A stretch of 64,000 bases of DNA from Parendozoicomonas haliclonae (lineage in GTDB: Bacteria > Pseudomonadota > Gammaproteobacteria > Pseudomonadales > Endozoicomonadaceae): NCBI RefSeq assembly GCF_900174585.1, contig NZ_FWPT01000012.1:108955-172954 (forward strand), written 5' to 3'. A program made the position numbers and the translations under genes. Position 1 is the stretch's first letter. Every line of letters starts with the position of its first letter. Below the pieces are notes generated by a model. It worked only from the letters and a program-made list of their open reading frames with translations. It was not told where the DNA came from and made no database searches. Shown piece after piece: positions 29,495 to 39,243 of the stretch.

Positions 29495-29522
29495 CCAGTC
29501 CGCACTTACAGGTGCGGACTGG
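29495..29522 (+). repeat. Perfect inverted repeat upstream of lepA
   Basis: CCAGTCCGCAC and GTGCGGACTGG form an 11-bp perfect stem with a 6-nt loop. No T run follows, so it is not a standard terminator. It lies about 70 bp before the lepA start and could sit in the lepA leader. Confidence 0.6.
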
Positions 29523-29590
29523 TCTGTTTACAGCGGATAAACCGGAGATTGCGCGGCCTGATGTACAGAGCTGGCGCTGAGTAACTGACG

Positions 29591-31390
29591 GTGAGCAACC
29601 TGAAAAACATTCGTAACTTTTCCATTATTGCCCATATCGACCATGGCAAATCCACACTCGCGGATCGCTTTATTCAGCACTGCGAGGGCTTGAGTGAGCG
29701 TGAAATGCAGGCTCAGGTTCTGGACTCCATGGATCTGGAACGTGAGCGTGGCATTACCATCAAGGCCCAGAGTGTAACGCTGAACTACAAAGCCAATGAT
29801 GGCGAAGTTTATCAGCTGAACTTTATCGATACTCCGGGGCACGTTGACTTCTCTTATGAAGTATCCCGTTCTCTTGCCGCCTGTGAGGGTGCGCTGCTGG
29901 TGGTTGATGCGGCCCAGGGCGTAGAAGCCCAGTCTGTTGCCAACTGCTATACCGCCATTGAGCAGGGCCTGGAAGTGATGCCGGTTCTGAATAAGATGGA
30001 CCTGCCACAGGCCGAGCCTGAGCGTGTTGCTCAGGAGATCGAAGAGATTATCGGTATCGATGCCCACGATGCAGTACGTTGTTCTGCCAAGAGTGGTCTG
30101 GGTATTGAAGATGTACTGGAGCGTCTGATCACGACGATTCCGGCGCCGGAAGGTGATCGTGACGGCGATTTGCAGGCACTGATCATCGATTCCTGGTTCG
30201 ATAACTATCTCGGCATTGTTTCCCTGGTGCGCGTCGTGAACGGCGAACTGCGCAAGGGCGACAAGATGCTGGTGAAGTCCACCAAGGAATCCTACCAGGT
30301 GGACGACATTGGTATCTTTACCCCGAAGCGTACTTCTACCGGTGTGTTGCGTGCCGGTGAAGTAGGCTATGTGATCGCCGGTATTAAAGACATTCATGGT
30401 GCGCCGGTGGGTGATACCCTGACCAAGGTCAAGACCCCTGACGTTCCGGCGCTGTCCGGCTTCCAGAAGGTGAAACCGCAGGTTTACGCGGGTCTGTTTC
30501 CGGTATCCTCTGATGACTTTGAAGACTTCCGTGAAGCGCTGGACAAACTGAGTCTCAACGATGCTTCCCTGTTCTTCGAGCCGGAATCTTCCGATGCACT
30601 GGGCTTTGGTTTCCGTTGTGGCTTCCTCGGTATGCTGCACATGGAGATCATTCAGGAACGTCTGGAGCGTGAATACAATCTCGACCTGATCACAACTGCA
30701 CCAACGGTGGTTTATCAGGTGGTGATGAAGAACGGTGATGTGGTTGAAATTGATAACCCGTCCCGCCTACCGGATCCTTCAGGTGTTGATGAGATTCGTG
30801 AGCCAATCTGTCGCGCGAATATCCTGGTGCCACAGGAATACCTGGGTAACGTGATTACTCTGTGTGTTGAGAAGCGTGGTGTTCAGAGAGATATGCAGTT
30901 CACCGGTGGTCAGGTCTCCCTGACTTATGACCTGCCGATGAGCGAAGTGGTGCTGGACTTCTTCGACCGTCTGAAGTCCTGCAGTCGCGGTTTCGCCTCT
31001 CTGGACTATAGTTTTGACCGTTTTGAAGCGGCCAAAATGGTGAAAATGGATATCCTTATTAATGGTGAAAAGGTTGATGCTCTGGCATTGATTCTCCATA
31101 AGGATAACTCTCACGGCCGTGGCCGCGCACTGACCGAGAAGATGAAAGAGATCATCCCTCGTCAGATGTTCGATGTGGCGATTCAGGCGGCACTGGGTGG
31201 CCAGATTGTTGCTCGTACAACGGTTAAGGCTCTGCGTAAGAACGTAACGGCCAAGTGTTACGGTGGTGACGTTTCCCGTAAGCGTAAGCTGCTGGAGAAG
31301 CAGAAGGCCGGTAAGAAGCGTATGAAGCAGGTAGGACGCGTGGAGATTCCACAGGATGCGTTCCTGGCTGTTCTGAAAGTGGACAAATAA
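29591..31390 (+). CDS. lepA: Elongation factor 4 (LepA)
   Basis: LepA is a ribosome-associated GTPase related to EF-G that influences initiation and elongation under stress. The 599-residue product shows the G1 motif [11 protein letters not shown]3 DTPGHVDF and G4 NKMD, followed by EF-G-like domains and the LepA-specific C-terminal domain ([20 protein letters not shown]). Codon use is strongly biased. It starts with GTG 29591, which gives the expected [21 protein letters not shown]-terminus. lepB follows, the widely conserved lepA-lepB pair. Confidence 0.97.
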   Translation: MSNLKNIRNFSIIAHIDHGKSTLADRFIQHCEGLSEREMQAQVLDSMDLERERGITIKAQSVTLNYKANDGEVYQLNFIDTPGHVDFSYEVSRSLAACEGALLVVDAAQGVEAQSVANCYTAIEQGLEVMPVLNKMDLPQAEPERVAQEIEEIIGIDAHDAVRCSAKSGLGIEDVLERLITTIPAPEGDRDGDLQALIIDSWFDNYLGIVSLVRVVNGELRKGDKMLVKSTKESYQVDDIGIFTPKRTSTGVLRAGEVGYVIAGIKDIHGAPVGDTLTKVKTPDVPALSGFQKVKPQVYAGLFPVSSDDFEDFREALDKLSLNDASLFFEPESSDALGFGFRCGFLGMLHMEIIQERLEREYNLDLITTAPTVVYQVVMKNGDVVEIDNPSRLPDPSGVDEIREPICRANILVPQEYLGNVITLCVEKRGVQRDMQFTGGQVSLTYDLPMSEVVLDFFDRLKSCSRGFASLDYSFDRFEAAKMVKMDILINGEKVDALALILHKDNSHGRGRALTEKMKEIIPRQMFDVAIQAALGGQIVARTTVKALRKNVTAKCYGGDVSRKRKLLEKQKAGKKRMKQVGRVEIPQDAFLAVLKVDK

Positions 31391-31468
31391 ACAAGCCATC
31401 GGCGAGTCACTTCCTCTTCCCGGGAGTGGCTCCACAACAAGCCTTGGGCTGAGGGCGCTAACAAAGTG

Positions 31469-32305
31469 ATGGATTTAAACTTTCCCCTGATTCTGGTTGT
31501 GGCGGTCTTTGCCACCGGGTTGATTGCCCTGTTTGATCGGCTGGTGCTGGCACCACGTCGCAAGCAGGCTGTCAGCAGCTACCGCCAGAGCGTAGAAACG
31601 CCGGATGAAATGACGGTGGAAGATCTGGAGCGTGAATCGGCTGTGGTCGAAACCTCCAAGTCGATCTTCCCGGTTCTGCTGCTGGTGCTGGTGCTGCGTT
31701 CATTCCTGTATGAGCCGTTCCAGATTCCGTCGGGTTCCATGCTGCCAACGCTGGAAGTGGGTGATTTTATTCTGGTGAATAAATACACCTACGGTCTGCG
31801 TTTGCCGGTTGTTGGTACCAAGGTGGTGGCGGTCAATGATCCGAAACCGGGTGATGTGATGGTGTTCAAGGAGCCGGCCAATCCGAACATCAACTTTATC
31901 AAGCGGGTGATCGGTGTTCCGGGCGATAAGATTGCTTACCGGAACAAGATTCTGTACATCAATGGCAAGCCGGTGCCGGAGAGCTTTGTTGGCGAGCTGA
32001 AGGATGACTACGACCCGCGTATGGGTGTGCGTCCGCCTTATCGTGTCTATGACGAAACCATTGGCGATGTGACCCATGAGATTCGCAAGGATCTGCTGCT
32101 GATGGATCGCCGTGCGGAAGGTGAGTGGACAGTACCAGAAGGTCAGTACTTCGTGATGGGTGATAACCGTGACCGCAGTAATGACAGCCGCTTCTGGGGC
32201 TTTGTGCCGGATAGTCATGTGGTTGGCAAGGCAGTTTATATCTGGATGCACTGGCCAAGCTGGACGGATATCCCTAACTTCCGTAACAATGGAGCTGTGC
32301 AATAA
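31469..32305 (+). CDS. lepB: Signal peptidase I
   Basis: LepB removes signal peptides from exported proteins at the periplasmic face of the inner membrane. The 278-residue product has two N-terminal membrane helices (about 6-24 and 64-80). The catalytic serine is S90 (IPSGSMLPT) and the general base is K145 (INFIKRVIGVPGDKI), the same numbering as E. coli LepB. The box E motif GDNRDRSNDSRFWG is also present. ATG 31469 or the GTG one codon upstream is the start. Confidence 0.97.
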   Translation: MDLNFPLILVVAVFATGLIALFDRLVLAPRRKQAVSSYRQSVETPDEMTVEDLERESAVVETSKSIFPVLLLVLVLRSFLYEPFQIPSGSMLPTLEVGDFILVNKYTYGLRLPVVGTKVVAVNDPKPGDVMVFKEPANPNINFIKRVIGVPGDKIAYRNKILYINGKPVPESFVGELKDDYDPRMGVRPPYRVYDETIGDVTHEIRKDLLLMDRRAEGEWTVPEGQYFVMGDNRDRSNDSRFWGFVPDSHVVGKAVYIWMHWPSWTDIPNFRNNGAVQ

Positions 32306-32350
32306 TCCGCACGTAAAATCTTAAAGGCCGGGAACAGAGGGAACAGGACC

Positions 32351-32740
32351 ATGGGAAAGCGAGTCTTTAACGGCAGGCGCCAGCAGCAGGGAGCCAGCAC
32401 ACTGGGTATGTTGTGTATTGTTATTGCTGCTATTTTCTCAGTGATGGTGTTCTTTAAACTGTTTCCGGTCTATATGGATAATTATTCAGTGCGTTCCGTG
32501 CTGGATTCGCTGGATGAACGGAGCACTATCCGTCAGGCCAGTGCCAAGGAAGTAAAATCCTGGATCACCAAGGGGTTCCAGGTAAATGGTATTCGGGATA
32601 TCCCGACGCAAGACATTAAAGTTCGTCAGGAAGGTGCTTTCCTGGTGGCTGACATCAACTATGAACGACGCATCGACCTGATCAGTAACGTCGATGTTGT
32701 TCTGACTTTTGAGAACAGCTGGAAAATCAAACAGCAGTGA
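32351..32740 (+). CDS. DUF4845 single-span membrane protein
   Basis: The product is a 129-residue protein of the DUF4845 family, almost always found between lepB and rnc in gammaproteobacteria. It has a short cytoplasmic basic segment, one membrane helix (about 17-38, [20 protein letters not shown]) and a periplasmic domain. Its molecular role is unknown. The last 4 bp overlap the GTG start of rnc, so translation is coupled. Confidence 0.88.
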   Translation: MGKRVFNGRRQQQGASTLGMLCIVIAAIFSVMVFFKLFPVYMDNYSVRSVLDSLDERSTIRQASAKEVKSWITKGFQVNGIRDIPTQDIKVRQEGAFLVADINYERRIDLISNVDVVLTFENSWKIKQQ

Positions 32741-33423
32741 AATCTTCGCTAGACAAGCTGGAACGCAGGCTCGGGTATACGTTCAAGAATCCCGACCTGG
32801 CTGTTCTGGCATTAACACACCGCAGCTACGGCGGTAAAAATAACGAGCGTCTGGAGTTTCTCGGAGACTCCATTGTCAACTTCCTCATTGCCGAGGATCT
32901 TTATCAGCGTTTCCCGGAAGCCCGTGAAGGCCAGTTGAGCCGTCTGCGGGCTTTGATGGTGCGTGGTCGTACGCTGGCGGAACTGGCCCGTGAATTTGAG
33001 CTGGGCGATTTTCTGTTGCTCGGTTCCGGTGAGCTGAAGAGTGGTGGCTTCCGTCGTGAGTCCATTCTGGCCGATGTGGTTGAGGCTCTGCTGGGTGCTA
33101 TCTATCTGGACTCCGGCATGGATACCTGCCGTGAGCGGGTACAGGCCTGGTTCTCTTCCCGGTTGGCAACCCTGTCGGTCACTGACCAGCACAATAAAGA
33201 TCCAAAAACCCGTCTGCAGGAGTTCCTGCAGTCCCAGCAGCAAAAGCTGCCTGAATATGAACTGCTCAGTATTGAAGGCAAGGCTCATGCCCAGACCTTC
33301 AAGGTGTCCTGCCTGATCGACGGCCAGAAGCCGACCGAAGGTGAAGGCAGTAGTCGTCGAATCGCTGAACAGCAGTCCGCCCGTCGAGCTTTGGTTGCTC
33401 TGGGTGTGGAGGTAGAGGAATGA
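32737..33423 (+). CDS. rnc: Ribonuclease III
   Basis: RNase III cleaves double-stranded RNA in rRNA precursors and mRNAs. The 228-residue product has the signature [10 protein letters not shown] (about 37-46) with the catalytic acidic residues and the downstream [14 protein letters not shown] box. A C-terminal double-stranded RNA-binding domain (about 155-222) follows. It starts with GTG 32737 overlapping the previous gene, and its end overlaps era by 4 bp, the conserved rnc-era coupling. Confidence 0.97.
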   Translation: MKSSLDKLERRLGYTFKNPDLAVLALTHRSYGGKNNERLEFLGDSIVNFLIAEDLYQRFPEAREGQLSRLRALMVRGRTLAELAREFELGDFLLLGSGELKSGGFRRESILADVVEALLGAIYLDSGMDTCRERVQAWFSSRLATLSVTDQHNKDPKTRLQEFLQSQQQKLPEYELLSIEGKAHAQTFKVSCLIDGQKPTEGEGSSRRIAEQQSARRALVALGVEVEE

Positions 33424-34331
33424 TTGAACAGGCCGTTTCCCAGGGACGTTGTGGCTACGTGGCGATTGTTGGTCGTCCGAATGTGGGTAAGTCCACGCTG
33501 CTGAACCGGATTTTGGGTCAGAAGCTCAGTATTACCTCCCGTAAGCCACAGACAACCCGTCACCGCATTCACGGTATCAAGACCGAAGGTGATGTGCAGG
33601 CGATCTATGTGGATACGCCGGGGATGCACCTGGGCGCAGAGAAAGCCATTAACCGCTATATGAACCGTGCGGCGTCTTCCTCGCTGGCGGATGTGGATGT
33701 GATCGTGTTTATCGTCGATCGTCTGCGCTGGACGGAAGAAGACGAGATGGTGCTTGAGAAGCTCAAGCATACCAAAGCACCGGTGATTCTGGTGGTGAAC
33801 AAGGTTGACCGTCTGGATGAAAAAGCCCAGCTGATTCCATGGCTGGATGAGCTGTCCCGCAAGATGGACTTTGCCCATATCGTGCCAATCGCGGCTCGTA
33901 ATGGTCATAACGTTGATCGCCTGGAACGTCTGGTGAACAGCTACCTGCCGGAAAGCATTCACTTCTTCGGTGAAGATCAGATTACTGACCGCAGTTCCCG
34001 CTTCCTGGCGGCCGAGCTGGTGCGTGAAAAGGTTATGCGCCAGCTGGGTGATGAACTGCCTTACCAGATCACTGTCGAGATCGAAGAGTTTAAGGATGTG
34101 GAAGGCGTACTGCATATCAGTGCCCTGCTGCTGGTTGAACGTGCCGGTCAGAAGAAGATTGTGATTGGCGACAAGGGTTCACGCCTGAAAACTATTGGTC
34201 GTGATGCCCGTCTGGATATGGAAAAGCTGTTCGACAGCAAGGTTATGCTGAACCTGTGGGTGAAAGTCCGCAGTGGCTGGTCGGACGATGAGCGGGCTCT
34301 GGCGAGCCTGGGTTATAACGATCTGGCCTGA
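33420..34331 (+). CDS. era: GTPase Era
   Basis: Era binds the 3' end of 16S rRNA and is needed for 30S maturation. The 303-residue product has the G1 motif [12 protein letters not shown] (about residues 16-27), G2/G3 ([13 protein letters not shown]), NKVD as G4, and a C-terminal KH RNA-binding domain (about 205-285) with [19 protein letters not shown]. It starts at ATG 33420, overlapping rnc, and recO begins 5 bp after its stop. Confidence 0.97.
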   Translation: MIEQAVSQGRCGYVAIVGRPNVGKSTLLNRILGQKLSITSRKPQTTRHRIHGIKTEGDVQAIYVDTPGMHLGAEKAINRYMNRAASSSLADVDVIVFIVDRLRWTEEDEMVLEKLKHTKAPVILVVNKVDRLDEKAQLIPWLDELSRKMDFAHIVPIAARNGHNVDRLERLVNSYLPESIHFFGEDQITDRSSRFLAAELVREKVMRQLGDELPYQITVEIEEFKDVEGVLHISALLLVERAGQKKIVIGDKGSRLKTIGRDARLDMEKLFDSKVMLNLWVKVRSGWSDDERALASLGYNDLA

Positions 34332-34336
34332 TCCTG

Positions 34337-35083
34337 ATGCAAAACCGCTCCGTTGAGCTGCAACCGGCCTGGGTGCTTCACTCCAGGCCTTACCGTGAAA
34401 CCAGTCTGATCGTCGATCTGCTGACCCGGGATCACGGTAAAATCTCGGTTGTAGTTAACGGGGCTCGCGGTGCGGCGACCAAGAAAGGTCGTCCGCGTCG
34501 TGGTCAACTTCTCCAGCCTTTTGCGGAACTGCTGGTCAGCTGGACCGGTAAGACCGAACTCAAAACTCTCAAAGCCCTTGAGCAGCGCCGGGTGATCCCT
34601 CTGTCTGGTATTCGGTTGTTCAGTGGTCTCTACGCTAATGAGCTGCTGCAGCGGCTTCTGCAGCCTTGGCAGGCTGTGGATGATCTTCTGGAGCTCTATA
34701 TCTGGCTGCTGGAACATCTCTCATCAGACACCCATCTTGAACGGGTGCTCCGCCTGTTTGAAAAGAACCTGTTGGACCTATTGGGGTATGGGCTGCCTCT
34801 TGGCTATGCGGCAGGCTCGGGTGATGAGATGACCAATGACGGTTGGTATCGGTATGATCCGGATAATGGCTTCTGGCCAGTTGTCTTTGCCGGTCAGGGC
34901 CATGAAGTTGAAGATGCTGGGGCTTCACGAAATCTGTTTAGCGGTGCCATGTTGCAGGCTTTGGCAGAAGACCGAATTGAGGATCGTTATCTGGGGCAGG
35001 CCAAGCGACTGATGCGTATGGCTGTCGGGCTTCATCTGGGTGAACGGCCTTTGCGCAGTCGCGAGCTGTTTCGGATGGCCTGA
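34337..35083 (+). CDS. recO: DNA repair protein RecO
   Basis: RecO works with RecR and RecF to load RecA onto SSB-coated single-stranded DNA and anneals complementary strands. The 248-residue product has the N-terminal OB fold (PAWVLHSRPYRETSLIVDLL) and the helical C-terminal domain ending LGERPLRSRELFR. Length is typical. It is the fifth gene of the lepB-rnc-era-recO-pdxJ-acpS block. Confidence 0.95.
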   Translation: MQNRSVELQPAWVLHSRPYRETSLIVDLLTRDHGKISVVVNGARGAATKKGRPRRGQLLQPFAELLVSWTGKTELKTLKALEQRRVIPLSGIRLFSGLYANELLQRLLQPWQAVDDLLELYIWLLEHLSSDTHLERVLRLFEKNLLDLLGYGLPLGYAAGSGDEMTNDGWYRYDPDNGFWPVVFAGQGHEVEDAGASRNLFSGAMLQALAEDRIEDRYLGQAKRLMRMAVGLHLGERPLRSRELFRMA

Positions 35084-35134
35084 GCGAAAAAAAACAATCT
35101 ATAAAGAAAGCATGAAAGCGAGTAGTAAGCAGAG

Positions 35135-35893
35135 ATGATACCAATTAACAGAATCCTCCTTGGTGTAAATATCGATCACATTGCCACTGTTCGTCAGGCG
35201 CGCGGTACCAATTACCCTGATCCGGTCAAGGCGGCTCTGGATGCCGAAGAAGCCGGTGCGGACGGCATCACATTGCACCTGCGGGAAGATCGTCGCCATA
35301 TTCAGGATCATGATGTTTATCGCCTTAAGGATTTGATGCAGACCCGCATGAATCTGGAAATGGCCGTGACCGAAGAAATGCTCGGTATTGCGGAAGATGT
35401 TCGTCCTGCCCATGTCTGTCTGGTGCCGGAAAAGCGTGAAGAGCTGACCACGGAAGGTGGACTGGATGTGGTCGGTCAGGAAGAGAAGATTCGCCGTGCC
35501 TGCCATCGTATGGCGGATGTCGGTATTGATGTCTCCCTCTTTATAGATGCCGAGCCTGAGCAGATTCGTGCTGCCCAGCGTTGTGGTGCGCCGACCATTG
35601 AAATCCATACTGGCGGTTATGCCGATGCGGAAACCGATGCTGAGCGTGATGCGGAGCTGGAACGTATCCGTGCCGGTGTTGCGTTAGGAAATGAGCTAGG
35701 TCTGGTGGTGAATGCCGGACATGGCCTGAACTACCAGAATGTTGAGCCGGTTGCCGCTATCTCCGGTCTCTGCGAACTGAATATTGGCCATGCCATTATT
35801 GCCCGCGCTTTGACGGTAGGTTTGAAAGAGGCCATTCGTGAGATGCGTACGCTGATGATTGATGCCTCCCGTTACCAGAAGGTTGATGTGTGA
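35135..35893 (+). CDS. pdxJ: Pyridoxine 5'-phosphate synthase
   Basis: PdxJ condenses 1-deoxyxylulose 5-phosphate with the PdxA product to make pyridoxine 5'-phosphate, in the DXP-dependent vitamin B6 route. The 252-residue TIM-barrel product shows [16 protein letters not shown] at the N-terminus, [13 protein letters not shown] in the active-site region and [11 protein letters not shown] near the C-terminus, all diagnostic. It starts at ATG 35135, preceded by GCAGAG, and overlaps acpS by 4 bp. Confidence 0.97.
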   Translation: MIPINRILLGVNIDHIATVRQARGTNYPDPVKAALDAEEAGADGITLHLREDRRHIQDHDVYRLKDLMQTRMNLEMAVTEEMLGIAEDVRPAHVCLVPEKREELTTEGGLDVVGQEEKIRRACHRMADVGIDVSLFIDAEPEQIRAAQRCGAPTIEIHTGGYADAETDAERDAELERIRAGVALGNELGLVVNAGHGLNYQNVEPVAAISGLCELNIGHAIIARALTVGLKEAIREMRTLMIDASRYQKVDV

Positions 35894-36264
35894 TCGTCGG
35901 GATCGGAACAGATATTGCCTCTATCCCCCGGATAGAGGCAGCCTGGAAACGAACGGGTGATCGTTTTGCGCGTCGTATTCTGACAGATGCTGAATATGCC
36001 GTATTTGAGCAGCGCAGCTTTTCACCTGCTTATCTGGCAACCCGCTTTGCTGCCAAAGAAGCCGCGTCCAAAGCCTTTGGTACTGGCATCGGCAAGGTCT
36101 CATTTCAGGAAATGGAAATTACCAATCTGGAATCTGGTGCGCCGGTAATGACTTTTTCCGGTGCGGCAGAGGTGCTGCAGATGGAAAAGGGTATACAGCA
36201 TATTCATATCAGCCTGAGCGATGAAAAAGAGTTCGCTCAGGCCTTTGTTATTTTTGAATCCTGA
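35890..36264 (+). CDS. acpS: Holo-[acyl-carrier-protein] synthase
   Basis: AcpS transfers 4'-phosphopantetheine from CoA to apo-ACP for fatty-acid synthesis. The 124-residue product has the metal-binding motif [13 protein letters not shown] (D8) and the second signature [17 protein letters not shown] with the catalytic Glu. It starts with GTG 35890 inside the pdxJ stop. It converges on rdgC with a 20-bp gap; an imperfect hairpin at 36274-36301 covers this junction and the rdgC stop. Confidence 0.96.
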   Translation: MIVGIGTDIASIPRIEAAWKRTGDRFARRILTDAEYAVFEQRSFSPAYLATRFAAKEAASKAFGTGIGKVSFQEMEITNLESGAPVMTFSGAAEVLQMEKGIQHIHISLSDEKEFAQAFVIFES

Positions 36265-36284
36265 CCGGACGGAATGATGCCCCT

Positions 36285-37277
36285 TTAAAAAGGTGCATCA
36301 TCTTCATCAGCGGTGTCTGGGGCGAGTTCTTCAGAGCTTACACTGCCCTGAGTCTGCCATTCGGCGCCTTTCTCTTCTTCACCACCCAGACCTTCAATCA
36401 TTTCTTTCAGGAACTCTGACAGGGTGCCGGCCATCAGGGTGAAGTCGGCATCAAAGCGGCTGGCTTCATCGTCTGCATTCAGGGCCTCAGACTGCTCTTG
36501 CAGCTCATCGGTAAATTTCACCCGGCGAATAATCAGGTCATCACCAAGAATACAGTTCAGAGCTTCGTTCCAGTGCAGGGCGAGCTTGCTCACCTGCATG
36601 CCGGTATTGAGATGGCTGAGAATTTCGTCCGCCAGCAGATCCTGACGCTTGCAGCGAATGCTGCCGCCTTCTTCGCCCAGATCCTTCAGTTCGCACTCAT
36701 CTCCCAGGGATAGGAAACGGGGCAGGGTGGAACCGTGTGACTCCAGCCAGTTGGTCATGGTGGCAGCTGGAGATTGTTTCAGCGCAGGCGGAACCACTGG
36801 CAGAGAACCCAGATTGCCACGCAGGGCGCTGGTCAGCTCTTCGGCCTTGCGGAAGCTGCTGGCATCGACAATGAGCCAGCCGTCACGGGTATCTATATAA
36901 GCACGGGTGATATTTGAGCGGGTAAATGCGCGAGGGAGGAGTGACAGGGTCATCTCATCCTTTATCTGGTCTTTCTCTTTTTTGAAGACCTGACGCCCCT
37001 GTTCGGCTTCTATTTGTTCTACTTTCTCTTTCACGGCATCGCGGACCACGCTGGTCGGCAGGATGCGCTCTTCTTTTTTTGCCGCAAAGGTCAGGAAGCG
37101 ACCACTGGCGTGAACCATGCCTTCCGTGCCAGAGATAGGTGGCACCCAGCCATAGGACGCCAGCTCGGTTTTGCCACACGGACGGAAAGGCTGCTGGCCC
37201 AGGCTCTCTTCCAGAGAGTGGGAGGTGATGTCTGTTTCCTGATTAAAGCGGTAGAGAATAAGGTTCTTGAACCACAT
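36285..37277 (-). CDS. rdgC: Recombination-associated protein RdgC
   Basis: RdgC forms ring-shaped dimers on DNA and restrains RecA. The 330-residue product begins MWFKNLILYRF, the typical RdgC N-terminus, and continues with HASGRFLTFAAKKEERILP and the long central DNA-binding domain. The C-terminal tail of about 30 residues is acidic and ends DEDDAPF. It is transcribed away from the tRNA array. Confidence 0.94.
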   Translation of the reverse strand: MWFKNLILYRFNQETDITSHSLEESLGQQPFRPCGKTELASYGWVPPISGTEGMVHASGRFLTFAAKKEERILPTSVVRDAVKEKVEQIEAEQGRQVFKKEKDQIKDEMTLSLLPRAFTRSNITRAYIDTRDGWLIVDASSFRKAEELTSALRGNLGSLPVVPPALKQSPAATMTNWLESHGSTLPRFLSLGDECELKDLGEEGGSIRCKRQDLLADEILSHLNTGMQVSKLALHWNEALNCILGDDLIIRRVKFTDELQEQSEALNADDEASRFDADFTLMAGTLSEFLKEMIEGLGGEEEKGAEWQTQGSVSSEELAPDTADEDDAPF

Positions 37278-37458
37278 AGGGGTTGGCTCCGGATGTTCTT
37301 ACAAGTGTTATGGGGCTAGTTTGGCAGGGTCGGACAGCAAGTACCACAGCTGTCACGGAGAGGCGCTTTTGATAAGGTGACCGTAAGCGACCACGAACGT
37401 ATGTTCTGGGGTGTGCCTGACACCTATATAAGTAACGGAAATAAGAAATACATTTCTA

Positions 37459-37488
37459 TTGCACACTCTTCGTTCTGCTGCTTATAAT
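37459..37488 (+). promoter_or_regulatory. Candidate promoter of the tRNA array
   Basis: TTGCAC (37459-37464) and a perfect TATAAT (37483-37488) are 18 bp apart. They are followed by a GC-rich discriminator (GCGCGCC), typical of stringently controlled stable-RNA promoters. A second TATAAT at 37855-37860 with a GC-rich follow-on could be an internal promoter but lacks a good -35. Confidence 0.75.
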
Positions 37489-37536
37489 GCGCGCCGTCTC
37501 AACGACAGCCGCAAACAAGTTTGCAGCAAATGCAGC

Positions 37537-37612
37537 GGGTGATTAGCTCAGCTGGGAGAGCATCTGCCTTACAAGCAGAGGGTCGGCGGTTCGATCCCGT
37601 CATCACCCACCA
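37537..37612 (+). tRNA. tRNA-Val (UAC), copy 1
   Basis: A 76-nt cloverleaf with acceptor GGGTGAT/ATCACCC, anticodon loop CTTACAA and encoded CCA. It closely resembles E. coli tRNA-Val(UAC). It is the first gene of the array. Confidence 0.98.
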
Positions 37613-37677
37613 CTTCATTTGTGTTGTTGAGTGCGTACTTCGAGAGCTTATTTCTGGTACGTAGTTATGCGAAATGC

Positions 37678-37754
37678 GGACCGGTAGTTCAGTTGGTTAG
37701 AATACCGGCCTGTCACGCCGGGGGTCGCGGGTTCGAGTCCCGTCCGGTCCGCCA
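37678..37754 (+). tRNA. tRNA-Asp (GUC), copy 1
   Basis: A 77-nt cloverleaf with acceptor GGACCGG/CCGGTCC, anticodon loop CTGTCAC, T arm GCGGGTTCGAGTCCCGT and encoded CCA. Confidence 0.98.
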
Positions 37755-37921
37755 TCTCATGCTTCTGTATGAGGTGTTCAGGGTTTGAATCTATCGCTCT
37801 GATTTGCATGACAATTTGCTGGATTTTGACTCTGGCAAAGAGCGCTGTTTTCTGTATAATGCGCTGCTCTGATGGTTGCTGATATAAGTGGTTGTCAGAA
37901 TTCTTCTCTTGGGAAGACAGT

Positions 37922-37997
37922 GGGTGATTAGCTCAGCTGGGAGAGCATCTGCCTTACAAGCAGAGGGTCGGCGGTTCGATCCCGTCATCACCCACCA
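37922..37997 (+). tRNA. tRNA-Val (UAC), copy 2
   Basis: Identical to Val copy 1. It is preceded by a 167-bp spacer that holds the possible internal promoter at 37855. Confidence 0.98.
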
Positions 37998-38051
37998 AAT
38001 TCGAGATTGTCTGAGGTTTAAAGGGTTTCAGGTGTCTCAATCGATTAATGC

Positions 38052-38128
38052 GGACCGGTAGTTCAGTTGGTTAGAATACCGGCCTGTCACGCCGGGGGTC
38101 GCGGGTTCGAGTCCCGTCCGGTCCGCCA
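38052..38128 (+). tRNA. tRNA-Asp (GUC), copy 2
   Basis: Identical to Asp copy 1. The Val-Asp spacer before it is a longer version of the spacer repeated later in the array. Confidence 0.98.
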
Positions 38129-38215
38129 TTAATTTTGCAGCACAAGAATGACAGGTTCTTGTGTGCAGATCATCGGCTGTTAGAGTGCTGATGTTTGTAG
38201 GTTTTGAAGTGTAGT

Positions 38216-38292
38216 GGACCGGTAGTTCAGTTGGTTAGAATACCGGCCTGTCACGCCGGGGGTCGCGGGTTCGAGTCCCGTCCGGTCCGCCA
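38216..38292 (+). tRNA. tRNA-Asp (GUC), copy 3
   Basis: Same sequence as the other Asp copies. It breaks the alternation: two Asp genes are adjacent here, giving seven Asp to six Val. Confidence 0.98.
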
Positions 38293-38326
38293 TTTCAACT
38301 TCTACTTTTCTCGTTTCGAGAGTTTT

Positions 38327-38402
38327 GGGTGATTAGCTCAGCTGGGAGAGCATCTGCCTTACAAGCAGAGGGTCGGCGGTTCGATCCCGTCATCACCCAC
38401 CA
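38327..38402 (+). tRNA. tRNA-Val (UAC), copy 3
   Basis: Identical Val gene. It starts the run of near-identical Val-Asp units of about 239 bp. Confidence 0.98.
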
Positions 38403-38448
38403 AATTCGAGATGGTCTGAAGGTTTCAGATGTCTCAACCGATTAATGC

Positions 38449-38525
38449 GGACCGGTAGTTCAGTTGGTTAGAATACCGGCCTGTCACGCCGGGGGTCGCG
38501 GGTTCGAGTCCCGTCCGGTCCGCCA
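38449..38525 (+). tRNA. tRNA-Asp (GUC), copy 4
   Basis: Identical Asp gene, with a 46-bp Val-Asp spacer exactly repeated in the next unit. Confidence 0.98.
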
Positions 38526-38565
38526 TTAATTCAAAGGTTCTGTTTCCTTTTAAAACCAACAGATT

Positions 38566-38641
38566 GGGTGATTAGCTCAGCTGGGAGAGCATCTGCCTTA
38601 CAAGCAGAGGGTCGGCGGTTCGATCCCGTCATCACCCACCA
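38566..38641 (+). tRNA. tRNA-Val (UAC), copy 4
   Basis: Identical Val gene, 239 bp after copy 3. Confidence 0.98.
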
Positions 38642-38687
38642 AATTCGAGATGGTCTGAAGGTTTCAGATGTCTCAACCGATTAATGC

Positions 38688-38764
38688 GGACCGGTAGTTC
38701 AGTTGGTTAGAATACCGGCCTGTCACGCCGGGGGTCGCGGGTTCGAGTCCCGTCCGGTCCGCCA
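38688..38764 (+). tRNA. tRNA-Asp (GUC), copy 5
   Basis: Identical Asp gene. The spacer before it matches that before Asp copy 4 base for base. Confidence 0.98.
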
Positions 38765-38805
38765 TTAATTCAAAGGTTCTGTGTCCTTTTAAAACTTACA
38801 GACTT

Positions 38806-38881
38806 GGGTGATTAGCTCAGCTGGGAGAGCATCTGCCTTACAAGCAGAGGGTCGGCGGTTCGATCCCGTCATCACCCACCA
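38806..38881 (+). tRNA. tRNA-Val (UAC), copy 5
   Basis: Identical Val gene, 240 bp after copy 4. Confidence 0.98.
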
Positions 38882-38926
38882 AATTCGAGATTGTCTGAGG
38901 TTTCAGATGTCTCAATCGATTAATGC

Positions 38927-39003
38927 GGACCGGTAGTTCAGTTGGTTAGAATACCGGCCTGTCACGCCGGGGGTCGCGGGTTCGAGTCCCGTCCGGTCCG
39001 CCA
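38927..39003 (+). tRNA. tRNA-Asp (GUC), copy 6
   Basis: Identical Asp gene. The preceding spacer differs from the repeated one by a few substitutions and a 1-bp deletion. Confidence 0.98.
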
Positions 39004-39043
39004 TTAATTCAAAGGTCTGTGTCCTTTTAAAACTTACAGAATT

Positions 39044-39119
39044 GGGTGATTAGCTCAGCTGGGAGAGCATCTGCCTTACAAGCAGAGGGTCGGCGGTTCG
39101 ATCCCGTCATCACCCACCA
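39044..39119 (+). tRNA. tRNA-Val (UAC), copy 6
   Basis: Identical Val gene, 238 bp after copy 5. It is the last Val copy. Confidence 0.98.
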
Positions 39120-39166
39120 AATTCAAGAGCTTTGAGTGTGATGCAAGGTTCTTTACAAGTTAGCGC

Positions 39167-39243
39167 GGACCGGTAGTTCAGTTGGTTAGAATACCGGCCT
39201 GTCACGCCGGGGGTCGCGGGTTCGAGTCCCGTCCGGTCCGCCA
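39167..39243 (+). tRNA. tRNA-Asp (GUC), copy 7
   Basis: Last tRNA of the array, with an unrelated spacer before it. Its CCA end (39243) directly abuts the stop codon of the convergent gene at 39244. Confidence 0.98.

Noticed and set aside
29528..30640. A 370-codon minus-strand open frame opposite lepA
   Set aside because: Antisense of a conserved gene, with low-complexity composition from the complementary codons and no domain.
36274..36301. Imperfect hairpin between acpS and rdgC as a terminator
   Set aside because: The stem has a mismatch, overlaps the rdgC stop and has no T run on either strand. It is mentioned only as context.
37537..39243. Regular direct repeats that might suggest a CRISPR array
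   Set aside because: The repeats are complete tRNA genes 76-77 bp long with cloverleaf structure, and the spacers are themselves repeated rather than unique.
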